64,000 nt of DNA. It comes from Mansonella perstans (taxonomy: Eukaryota > Nematoda > Chromadorea > Rhabditida > Onchocercidae). Numbering within the stretch: position 1 is the stretch's first letter; each line of letters begins with the position of its first letter. Where the stretch lies: contig JBAMDO010000043.1 in NCBI GenBank assembly GCA_037074765.1, positions 41,001-105,000 of the forward strand, given 5' to 3'. Of the stretch, positions 1-11,500 are shown in pieces. The position numbers and the translations under genes are program-made. The notes under the pieces are model-generated. The model searched no databases and was not told where the DNA came from. It saw only the letters and a list, made by a program, of their open reading frames with translations.

Positions 1-1024
1 AACCTTGCTGTTCCTGTTACAAATAAAAATACGAAAGTGTTCTCTGGTTAAGAAGAGATTGGGAATCACCGTTCTACAGGATATATTCCAGCATTGAGAC
101 GTGTCATTTGTCTTATTGTACATGTATAATTTCACCGCAATTTAATGATATTTGTGAGGTGAAATCTATTTGTAACTCGTTGTTTGTGAGGTCATAAAAT
201 TTTTTGCATTCTCAAATAGGATTATCAGTCGACCTTTTTCTTCTGCGTGAAACTTTCAATACTTTAATGTGCAGTAGTCAACTACTGGAAAGCAGTTGGA
301 AGGTTTCTGAACATCGCATAAGAATCTGCAAATATCTCCCTCATTATAAATGTGTTCAAAATTTCGAATGATTCCGACAAAGAAAATGTGCTCATCTTTA
401 TCTCCTTGCCCATTACATGTTATGAAATATTGGAGTATTTTTATATTAAAGCACGATATCAAAAAAAAAAAAAAATCAAAAATTCAATTAGATTTGCGGA
501 ACTCAACATGTCATTAACTTATATGAAATTTTTTGAGATTTTGATCAAAAGATATGCAGTCAGAACCAATGGGTCCAGAAAACAGTGGCAAATACAATTC
601 TGAAGAATTATCACTTGGCAACAAGTCATCATCGTGCTTTAACCAAGTTCCTCCAGTATATTACTCCTCATTATTTTTCTATTTCGACAAATAATTTAGC
701 ATGACAGGCTTGTAAAGAATTTCATATGCTTTTAAAGGCAGGAATTGATGTTTCAAAAATATTATTGAAATTGAAATCAAATAGCAATGTCTAATTGATC
801 TAGAAAACCAAGAAAATGGTCCTCGTAGAACTTCTAAGTTTTCGGAAAAACGCGCAAAGGTAAAAATACGTACTACCTTTTCACCAATAATACATTGCGT
901 GGCAGATAAAATGAAGGCCATATGGTGACGCAATGCGATTTTGAGCATTTTTAATCAGTATTTGGAGAAAAGGCCAATGATGAGGGATAGTAGAAGTGAG
1001 AGAATTTCTTAGCGAGGTGTTCTG
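1..1024. other. AT-rich spacer, no gene seen
   Basis: Short open frames occur on both strands but none shows a paired acceptor and donor, a recognisable domain or coding-like composition. A homopolymer A run lies near 461-473. I see no RNA gene. Confidence 0.5.
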
Positions 1025-1384
1025 TGTTGTTCCCATACGTGACATTAAGCGGTTAGGGTACACATGTTGTTCCCATACGTGACATTAAGCGGTTAGGGTA
1101 CACATGTTGTTCCCATACGTGACATTAAGCGGTTAGGGTACACATGTTGTTCCCATACGTGACATTAAGCGGTTAGGGTACACATGTTGTTCCCATACGT
1201 GACATTAAGCGGTTAGGGTACACATGTTGTTCCCATACGTGACATTAAGCGGTTAGGGTACACATGTTGTTCCCATACGTGACATTAAGCGGTTAGGGTA
1301 CACATGTTGTTCCCATACGTGACATTAAGCGGTTAGGGTACACATGTTGTTCCCACACGTGACATTAAGCGGTTAGGGTACACA
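1025..1384. repeat. 40-bp tandem repeat array, about 9 copies
   Basis: A 40-base unit is repeated head to tail nine times. Units begin with TCCCATACGT at 1031, 1071, 1111 and so on. Each unit contains GTGACATTAAGC followed by GGTTAGGGTACACATGTTGT. The first eight units are identical as read; the ninth has TCCCACACGT and diverges after about 1383. Such uniformity implies recent expansion or homogenisation. TTAGGG occurs once per unit and is not a telomere repeat (nematode telomeres are TTAGGC). This is a minisatellite of unknown role. Confidence 0.95.
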
Positions 1385-1615
1385 CGACGAAATGCTTTCA
1401 CCACGTATGAGAACATTTAATCCATCAGGTAGATAGCGAATTTCCTCTCCGTTACTTAACCGTATATGGCATTGTACTATAAAACGAGGAATTTGTATTG
1501 TTTGTACGAGCACTTCCCAACCATATTTCGATACAACACAGGTCTTGTGGTATGGTATACATCCAAAAGCATTACCAGTAAGTGTTAAACATTTCCCATT
1601 AATTGCCAATCTCAT
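1373..1615 (-). CDS. Unidentified 80-residue open frame abutting the 40-bp array
   Basis: A minus-strand frame opens with ATG at 1615, seven bases after a TTTAG acceptor-like site that could be a trans-splice site. It runs 80 codons and its last codons lie in the first bases of the 40-bp repeat. The composition looks coding: it is not low complexity and has mixed charge, four Cys, and stretches such as YGWEVLVQTIQIPRF and RLSNGEEIRYLPDGLN. I recognise no family. It may be one exon of a larger gene, with donor-like GT at GTGGTGAAAGC near its end, or a relic cut off by the repeat expansion. Confidence 0.3.
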   Translation of the reverse strand: MRLAINGKCLTLTGNAFGCIPYHKTCVVSKYGWEVLVQTIQIPRFIVQCHIRLSNGEEIRYLPDGLNVLIRGESISSCVP

Positions 1616-3862
1616 GTCTTTCCTAAATGGCTTTTGATGAGAAGGATGGATTTTAACTAAAAATTTACTTCAGACACTTTTCGGATTATAATAAAATTTC
1701 GATTTATTTGATCAACGAGTTACTTCCGAATGGTATACGCCGTAAAAAATTCTGGTGAATTACCCCTCACACTTGGTCCCTCGAAAGTTTGCTTGAAACT
1801 AATGAAGTGATGCTTTGTTGCATCGTTTTCGGTTTTTGTTGACAACTTTTCCCATCGCTGATTTTGATAGATAATTTATTATAAGATTATAGGTGAAGCA
1901 ACTATATATAATATATAAAGTATTGTAAGTATTGAATCAACTAAATTCACTAAATATTGTTAAGCATTCGCAAAAAAAAATAACTGTTAAAAGAATGCAG
2001 CCAGAAGAGAAACAAGTCATTATGAATGATGAATTATGAATAGTGGCGTTATTTTTCGAAATAAAAATATAAAAATCAGAAATTAACATAATGTTACCGA
2101 ATTTTTCCAACTTCATTTCTCAAGACCTGCAAAAAAAAGGCATATGATTAATTAGGACAAAATTTTCGGTTACACTTGATTGTTGTGAGACATCAAATAG
2201 TTTTTTGCAACATTTTTTTTTGGCACTATCTCTTGGTATTCCATAAGCAGTATACAGCTCTTTCGGAAATTTGACTGTCTTTCAGTAGCTCTTAAGATTT
2301 CTTTTGATCTTCTGCCATAACAACTATATCATCTTTGAACCAAATTTATAGATGTCACCAGCAAATTTCCTTTTTTTCATTACAAGGCAATTGTAAAATC
2401 ATATCTAACTTATAATTAACCGACTAAGACTCTAATTTTAATATTCCCTAATCATTATTATAAAAAAAAATTTCTGTCATATTCACATGAAGCAAATATG
2501 ACATACACTCTTGATTTTGTCAATTATCGAATTTGAAAATCCTGATTTTGGATGACAAATTGAGCAGCAAGAGGGGCCAAATATTGTCACTTTTCATCAA
2601 AATTGCTGCTTTATTTTATTAGCAAACTTATTAAGCAGGAAATTGGAGGTGAAAACTGCAGGTATTATTACAAGAATATCAGAAGAAATCTCAAAAGCTA
2701 CTGAAAGTTAGATGAAATATCCCAAACAACACTTGTATTCCAAGTATCACAATGAAGGAAAATCTTGAAATAAATGAAAGAAAATCTCAAAACAAATGAA
2801 AAAAAATCTCAAAAATCTTGAAAGACAGCAGTTAAAGCTGCAGAAAGCACCCGTGTCGATTCTTCGGTTCTAATTCTTCCGGTTTGCAATTCTGTTGTAG
2901 TGTAGGTACTACGTAACAACATGTAGATGCACGTCAGGTAAAGCAGTATTGCATGACTGTGGAATATATAGTATCCAATTCATCTAATTTGGATGATGGT
3001 TATGAGCTATTTAAAAATTTTTATGTGAACTAGTGTACACTGCAGTAGTCTCACTGGTGCCACCATTGTATTTAGCTTCTCAAACATCTATGCAGACATA
3101 ATTAGTTTTGAATCCAAATAGAATAATTTTAAGAAAACAGTAACCAAAAAACAGAATTTTAAGGAACAAATTTTTAGACTGAACCAAAACAGTAACGTTA
3201 GTAGCGAAGCTCTCACTCAACAATTGTCAAGAACATTTGTTAAATGAAATAATAAATTTAACCAACAACAAGCAGAACAGAGCTATCCAAATTTCTCAAG
3301 AACTGGGAAAATGCACAACAACAGCAAAAATAGAACAAAAAAAAGTTACATGATACGACGGATACGATGGATACAGTAATGGTGAGAGTTAAGAAATAGT
3401 AAAGCAACAAAGAAAGCAAGAAAGTATTAAATGTTTGTCTTGATTTAGATATGAATGAAAACGAGAAAAAAAAAAGACATAGTATAGCCAAACGACAAGC
3501 TGAGAAAGAATCGACGTACGAGCACTGATCGGAAGCCATCAATAAAAAAGATCTATAACTATTTAAGTAAGTCTAGAAAAAAAGGTTCAAGGACTAATAC
3601 TTAAACAGTTGAACTGTATCAAATTAAATCTGAAAAGACATATATTATAGTTATACCCTAATCAAACTATTTGATCATTTATTGGTAGCTAATTAGTTAT
3701 CACAACATTATTGAAATGATGGTATGAGCACTTGATGCAGTATCGGATGCAATGTTAAAGTTGAGAAATATCCAATGTGAGATATACGAAATAAAAAAAA
3801 AAAAAAAAACCATAGGATATATATTCAGTATCTCATCGATTTTTATTGATAAGATGTACGAA
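1616..3862. other. AT-rich spacer, no gene seen
   Basis: I see no supported exon on either strand. Around 2750-2830 there are short imperfect repeats of the type GAAAATCTCAAAA. The 94-codon minus frame at 3258-3542 is a low-complexity Leu/Phe/Ser read of an A-rich stretch. Confidence 0.45.
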
Positions 3863-4291
3863 TTGTATTTGTCACATCCGTTGTTGGATCATAAGGAAGA
3901 CTTGTTTAATTACGATATTTTTAGCAGTTTGTAGCCACAATTACGGTACTTTATATTACTTGGAGCTATAGGGATAGTAACAACAGTACTGATCAATTAC
4001 CTAGCCAGAAGTGTTAGGCATTTTACAATCAGGCCTAAACTACATTAAAATAGAGGGATCATGAGGATACAGGAAAGGGTAATGCAAGAAATAAATGTAT
4101 CAACAGAGATTGCTGAGACGAGAATGACCTCCACTTTTCAGCATCAGTACATGTTGCTGCTGTATAAGACCACCCACGACGCTTTTGCTACCTGGAACGA
4201 AAATGTGTCACATGGTAGATGGGTCATTTTTGATGAATTTTGTGATCTTCTAAGTGGATCTGGAACGATACATATTTGTAGATTGATGTAG
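3863..4291 (+). pseudogene. Possible decayed N-terminus of a long-chain acyl-CoA synthetase-like gene
   Basis: One frame reads through about 430 bases broken by a TAG near 3934 and a TAA near 4046. In order it encodes a hydrophobic segment (FILLGAIGIVTTVLINYL), a basic RP-containing linker (FTIRPKLH), a hydrophilic part with NRGI and ETRMTSTF, then LLLYKTTHDAFATWNENVSHG. The order of anchor segment, RPK linker and a Y-x-T-x-x-x-x-F-x-x-G-like block resembles the N-terminal 100 residues of eukaryotic ACSL enzymes, and is weaker than a motif match. The adenylation core is not visible downstream. The two in-frame stops suggest decay, unless splicing removes them. The family guess is tentative. 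Confidence 0.25.
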
Positions 4292-7200
4292 ACAAGATGA
4301 CTGACCTTATTCGTCGAAGGCACTCTTGATATTTTTCACTTTTTCACTTTGCTAGAATTACAAAAGTACAAAAATTTCACATTAGAGTCATTCGTCTTCT
4401 CATTTCCATCCTGTTTATACAACTTTTGAATGCGTATGTCAAAGTTAAGTCAAAGGTACCAAAGGCCCATTTTGTTCCTTCTTTAAGTAGTCTGTGTTTT
4501 ATTTCTGCTTAGCACTAAAATGTATGAACGAATTCTGTGTGTATTTCTTCCTGTATTTCTGAGTAAAATCATATTTACGAACCTAGAACTCTCTTATAGG
4601 AAATTATATAATTTAGATTAATTGTTGCCCTCTTCATGTTTAATTATCAAAGTAATGTGAAAGATATAGAAAATAGTCTATTTAATTCATTTAGTTGACT
4701 GTAAATTATTGTATATCTTAGATATCTCAGAAGTGAGTCGGATGTCATCTATTTGTAACAGTGCCATTGGTAAGGCCATGAATAAAAAAAAAAAACCACT
4801 CGCTTTAGTACTGAAATTCAATTCTGATAAAATGTCGAATAGTTTCTTCTGATTACAATTACTCATTTGACGCTTATCCATATGCTTAGCCGGAAAGTTC
4901 ATTGCCTAGATCGTTTTTTGGCATACACATGAACGTCAATATATAGAAGAATTCGATCCAAAAATAAAAAAATTTTAAAGTGTAGCGACCTAATAGTCAC
5001 ATTAATGGATGCAATAGTTTTTTTAATGGATACATGTTGCTATTTTCGGTTGTACTGGAACGACCAATGCGGAAACGATCATACATGATCTAGTGCTATT
5101 GCACTTCTCGTGAAGACCACCATTTCCACCAATGATATGATATCAGAAATGGCATAGCGAATACTTAGTTGAAGTTTTATAAAAGTTGATCACATTTATT
5201 TACGGAAAGTAAGAGATTTTGCAAGAAATGCTATCAAAATATTTTATTAAGAGCGAAAATTTCTTCCATGTTTATATTTGAAACTACTGGAACTTTTGAA
5301 AAAAACACTGATCATTGATCTCGAAAATCTAACTTTAATTATAGCAGAAAAACTTACATGTAGAATCCTTCACTTTCATTCGGTGACACTTTCCCATGCA
5401 ACAAATCATAGTTGAAGTGCAAAAACAAATAATTCCAATAGCCAGCATACTACAGATACCACATAAAAAATTTTGCTGAGAAGGAACGAAACGGAGCAAT
5501 GATATATTTTACCTGTAAATTTTCAAGATATAATTTTTAATTTAGGAGCGAAATACAGATTATGAACCAGTAAACTGTGGAATGTTAAAGGAGTAAAGAA
5601 TAAATTAACATGAAAAAAGATGCTGCAATGTTGGTAGAGGAATAAAGCTTAGCAGATGCACCAGTCACTGTAAACATCATAAAAAAAACGAGAACCAGGT
5701 ATGGATTGTGATTAAAACCGGAATTGTATCAGCAAAAAAGGATCGTTTATTCTGACACCGAGTAGCAAGAATAGATTTATCATCCTGCAAAATGTTTTTT
5801 TTTTGGTCACTGCTCCATTAGTTCAATTTGGAATTAATTTAAAAAACAAACGGACAACTGAGAAGATAAGTTTCAAATACTTTAATTCTAAAAGAAGTGG
5901 AATATCGTACAAAGTTTCATTATGATTAAAAGAGATGAAAATGATGAAACAAACCTTTTTTGGTGATGTACACACCCACTAACGACAATAAGCAAAATGT
6001 AACTGTACAACTAGCATTGGACAGAAAATTGCTGCACAAGTTGATAATATATTCACTTCGCACTTCTAGAATCCAGTAAAGTGCTTTGAGAAAACACAAC
6101 TCTTCATTGAAAAGAAAGTTGTTAAATCACAAGCGAAAGGCTATTCTCGATCCTCTAATTAATGCCGTGAGTATGATAAACTAATCTTATCGGAACTCAA
6201 ATTTCAACAAATTGTCGGAACTCAAATTTCAACTTATCGGAACTGAAATTTCAACAAATTTGTTGATAGTGCCATATAATTCCATATATGGCAATCATCG
6301 ATCCAGCGATCATCGATGATACACCAATTATAAATTAGAAAATGTTGAAAGAGCTGCCTTCTGTATTTCGTGGTTAATCATTTCATCGCCGAAAAGTACA
6401 AATTCACTTTCGGATCAATACGCTTCTGGAAATTCTGGACGCCCAATTTTCTAAAAATACTAAAACTTGATTGGTAACCAGTTCTATAGTTTATTAATTG
6501 CAGAAAGAGTATTCCTTCTCAATGATATGGTTATAAAATTTACCAATGCTTCCAGTGCTTTTTCTCTGTAAAATTCTGAATGTATGCTTATAGAAGCTTC
6601 TGTTCATTTGTATAGCTTTCTTATTTTGAATTTTCTGTGCAGTGAAGTTCTTTTGTATATTATGGTTTCAAAATCCAGTCACTATGATTATATAAAATGT
6701 TAAAATAGGTTTTGGTATAATGTAACGCTGTTGAAAATACTATGAATTTTAAGTTTTTGCAGAATTGGTGATTTTCATTTGCAGGATTTTTGTACGCCGA
6801 ATTAGTGGTTACAAAAGTATTTTAATATTGTAGATCTTTTGCAAGCAAATTTCTGAAATGATTATACTCGAAATTTTTGGTTTTATTTAACAATAGCGCA
6901 AAATGTGAAATTCCGCGGTTGGAGAAATGGCAGATTTTTGCATATATCAGAGTAATACCAAAAAAATACGATAGTTTCCAAACTTCAAGTATTCTGATTC
7001 GTCTTATACATCTTCACAGAAAAGCACTTGGCTTTTATTTATTGGTACCAGTACAGTTCAACAGCTTTGATTATATCAGAAGCAAAAAGATTATTGCAAT
7101 TGAATCTGTTCGTTCAATCCTGCTTAGATAATGCGTTGCACTATCAAGCAAATCTCAAACAGAGATACTTCAGCTCAATCATCGCACTACTCGACGATTT

Positions 7201-8560
7201 CATATATTTCTGAAATTTTTATTGAAGCGAATTTGTGGAACTGTTTTTATAACTATACTGCTTTTAAAAAAATTAACTTTTAGTAAAATAATCTTGTAGT
7301 TTATATATTTTTGCAGTCACCAGAAATTACAATTCTGTAAGAGTGTCATATGAAGTGTTGTAAACATAGATGTTGGACATTGCCGATTGGTGTCTGGGTG
7401 CGGAAAACGATTCAGATAGACTTCAGAAATAATCCATATGTGGAGATGGATGAATAACCTGGCTTATACTATTGCAGTGCAGTAGTGATAACAAAACCGC
7501 TCTAAAGCCCAAACTTGGAGTCAAATATATCTTCTTGAACGAGGTACTGAAAAAATTCAAGGAAAAAGTAATACTAAAAAATGCTTAAAGAAGATTATCA
7601 GGGACGTGGTATTTTTTATTCATGCACTGAAATGGGAAAAACTTTCAGTAATAGAAAGTAAGTTTCGAGTAAATTAGGGAATGATGAAACGATTGAAAAG
7701 GCGAACTGTAGAATCTTGGAAGAACTGTTTGAAGAGCAAATATTATTTCATCTTTCATTTCTATTATATATTCATCCTTAAGTATCGAACAGCCAGGCTG
7801 CACACATTCACCAATAACGGCCACCTAAAAATGATATCATTTCGCTGAAAATATTGATAATTTTGGTACTTTTTTTTTTTGATTCTGCTAATAAACTGCA
7901 GCCATATATGGTATCTCTGCGCAATAATAAACTGCAGAAATTTGTTAAGCGCTTCTGCTGATTTCGAATCCCTGAGAAAACAGCCACTGACAAAGTTATG
8001 CTGCTTTGCAGATCTTTTTTTTTTGCACTCATTGCAGACCCAGGTTTCGGGATCTACAAATTTCAATTTCTGATGATGCTGAAAGATAAGAAAATAATAC
8101 TTCTTTTGCTTTTCTCTGTAGAAAGTCACAACTAAGGCTTAGCAAATTGTTCCCAGTAGTTCATTTTACACTGATGGAGTTCGCCTGTTACCTATAGCGC
8201 TTCACTTACAGACGAATCAATAAGAACTTCGAAAGGAAAATGCTGAGGAAAAAAAAGCTATGGAGACTGGCAAATAAGTGCCGGTGTGCAAGTACGGTTT
8301 GTACGGCAGATATATTCTCAGCTTCTTTTTCTTGCGAAGTTCTACAAAAGTCTTTCGAAAAAATTTCAACACTTTGCTTATTTGATAAGAACTTATTAAT
8401 ACATCTTGGCTCTTCTATTAGCTTTTCATCTTCACTAGCGCAACAAAGGCTGAAATCTTAAGCAATTCTGATTCCGTTCAAAAGGACAAAGTCACACATA
8501 GGTACAATAGGTCACACATTATAAATAGATTGTTAAAATCAAATGTAACATCCGTTTAGA
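4292..8560. other. AT-rich spacer, no gene seen
   Basis: No exon is supported. Frames at 6877-7213 and 7764-8129 lack domains and paired splice sites. A short triplicated repeat lies at 6187-6262. The 3' end of the patched-related gene could extend into this stretch, but I could not find its expected C-terminal membrane segments here. Confidence 0.4.
6187..6262. repeat. Three-copy direct repeat of about 25 bp
   Basis: The block TCGGAACTCAAATTTCAAC occurs twice, and a third time with one change (CTGAAATTT). The copies are separated by CAAATTG/TTA linkers. Confidence 0.85.
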
Positions 8561-8569
8561 CATCATTCA

Positions 8570-11500
8570 GTTATTATTATCATAGCTTTCGTCCTTGCTT
8601 AGCTTGTTATCAAGTTCACGGAAACAAAAATTTCCAATCATGTGATCTTTCTCTCTTTTACAGCAAAACACTTTGAAGAAAAAACACACATAAAAACTAT
8701 TTTTTCTGATAATAGAAATGTAGGAGATCCGTAGTGACTGAAATCGTGGAGAAAAGGACAAAAGCAGTAGCTCGAACGCTTAAAATGAACACTGTGCAGG
8801 GATAAGCATGGAATCAGAGCTATGACACATGACTGAAGCATTGTTTCTCGAGCTGACAATATGATGTCGAATAAAATGCAATCGTAATCGTATACGAGCA
8901 TTTCTTCAGGCATCTTTTTCCAAATCTGCTCATGAATAAAAGCTCGATTACTCCAACTTCCATATCCATGGATATACAAGTCAAAGGACGTCTTTCCAAC
9001 TATGACAGTTCTACTGCCAAACATTTTGATCATCTTCATCTTTGAATTTTTTTATCTAAAACTACAGTATACGAAAGGAGAATGTACTGTCGAAAAATGT
9101 ACTGCAATCGAAACCTTTGTTGCAGTATCTCCGGACAAAAACAAACTTTTGAGTATAGCAAAATCCTCCATATTATATTTGTTCCATATCATATAAGTGA
9201 CTTTAAATTTCTTAAAATGTTGCTACAAAAAATTTCGCTTACTCAACCATATTCTATTTTTCAGATGAATCAAAATCTCCGATTTTTTTAGAAACATATT
9301 AGTACGGCTGATAAGTCCTTTTTCTGGTAAACAAAAAAAATTCAGGAACCTATCAAATCGCAAAACTGAATTCTTTGCCAGTCCCAGATTGTAATCCGAA
9401 TATTTCATGATCTTCCAAAGAAATTTTCAGCGCTACCGTTTGTATGGATATGTTTGTATTGCCATATAAAGCAGTATATTCTTCAATCCAAATTTTGTTA
9501 TCTAGACACAAGCAATTAAGATTATGTATATGTGCCACAATATCTAATAATTCTGTCGCTCTGTGTGGGATATATTTCATAAATATAGGAAAGAGTTCAT
9601 ACTTCACAAAAGCCTAAAACTTTCATTTCAATGCTTAAAAAAAGAATAATAAAAAGAACGAAGCAATTAGAATTGTTTCATTTTAGCACAAAGACTTTGG
9701 CGTCTCGTCAAATACTACATTTTGTGCTGTCTAGACTTTTTTCTAACAACCAATGAAACAGATACTGCCTTATCATGCTGACTTTTTTTTCTTTGATTAA
9801 ATCTAAATTGAAATAAATGTTTTATTATCTTGTTTGAAGCTTTCGACCTTGACCTAAATTTCGTGCATTTTCAAGAGTTGGTAATGAATTAGTGAGGAAA
9901 GAATCTGATCGCAATGTTTTTTGTGGTGTAAAATTTTCTTCCATTCGAAGCGTAAGATATATGCTACAAATCCAGAAGGGAATGAAAATACTCAGTAAAA
10001 TAATCTTAGTGATAGGATGCATCAAAAACTCGCAGTAAATTTTTAAAGGTGAATTACGCCTGAAAATAATAAACTGCGTGACCTACTTATTATGGGATTA
10101 TTTGGGAAACAAAACTTGATAAGGTGTTTTATTTCAGCTTCTCAAAATTCTTCTTAAATTCGTTCCATTTATTTCACAGATATGTTCGTATACTGATTTC
10201 TAAAGAACAAACCTTTTGTTGCCTTTCCTTGAAACGTTGAATGAACAAGAATGAATTTTCAATAGTAAAGGAGTAAATGCCAAAATCTGGAATATCCAGT
10301 CAAACGTGAGTACCAAAGCCAAACAATAGCAAAGTGCGAATCGCGTAAGATGAAAGAAGACTGCCAACCTGTTGCATGTGTTTATTGCTTCCACAACATT
10401 TCAGCTGAATACACATTCGCTTTTTTATTCTCTTCAGCACTTACCATAAAAGCACAGGATGTTTGTAATTGAAGTAAGGGTCATAGATGGACCAAGTTCT
10501 ACGAGTACCGAAGATAACCGAGACAAGGAATCTAATTCAACGGATGTGAACCATTTGTGTAGCACTAGAAATGCATCGTCTACGCTAACAGCTAATATCA
10601 GAAATGATGTAATGACCTAAAATAAAATATAATAAATTTCAAATGAAATTCCGCTATTCAAAGCTTACAGCACGAAGTCGATAATATTTACAATTAAAAA
10701 ACATCTAAGTCAAAAAATGGAATACCATGAAGTACCTGATTCAATTTTAAATCAATGCATGTTCTAATTGAAAAATGGTTTAATTGGAAAATTAGTGGAG
10801 ATTTTTCAATAATAATAGATTTGAAAGATGAAAAGATAACATTGATGAATTCAGTATGCGGCCTAACAGTGAAAATGTAGTAATTGATGTTAACCAGCCA
10901 GACATGGACAAAATGCAGTCATAGCATTAAAAAAACCGTTTGCAAAAATGTCTATAATTGCAATCGATGAATTATTTGAAACAGTCTGAACAATTTCGGT
11001 TTATATTGAAATGCCAATAGTTGTGGTCTTCTAGAAATAATTTAGTAAAGTTAAGGCATAAGAAAACTAAAATAAAATATCGATAAACAACAAAATTAAA
11101 ACACTATCTAAAGCACCACCACAGTTGTTAATAATACAATGCCTTCAATATTTTTTCAAACTGATTTTTGCCATATATTTCTAATTTACTGTTCAGATTG
11201 TTTTTCATCAATGGAAGTAAAATTAAAATTATAATTTACTTTAAAATAACCTGATTATAATGGAGAATTGATAAAAATATAAAGATGACCATTGCAAGTT
11301 AACCGGTGAAAAAATAAGGTAGTGAACCAAGTGAATCCAGAAATATTTCATCATTTACAATTTCGTCACCAAATAATTGAAAACGAACCCCTGATTCACT
11401 TGAATTCTAAAATTTAAAATAGTCACAAAAAAGCTCATTTCAGTTAGCTCTATACTCAATTCATCATTTTTTTATGAGTGTATATTTTTGCAAATGAATT

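Noticed and set aside
1025..1384. TTAGGG in the array as an internal telomere or CRISPR-like repeat
   Set aside because: The hexamer occurs once per 40-bp unit, nematode telomeres are TTAGGC, and there are no variable spacers.
7955..7975. TTTCGAATCCC resembling a tRNA B box
   Set aside because: No A box, acceptor stem or cloverleaf could be formed around it.
7764..8129. 121-codon minus frame with a CNEC-like pair
   Set aside because: The two Cys are not part of a recognisable zinc finger, the composition is Lys/Phe/Ile noise, and there are no splice partners.
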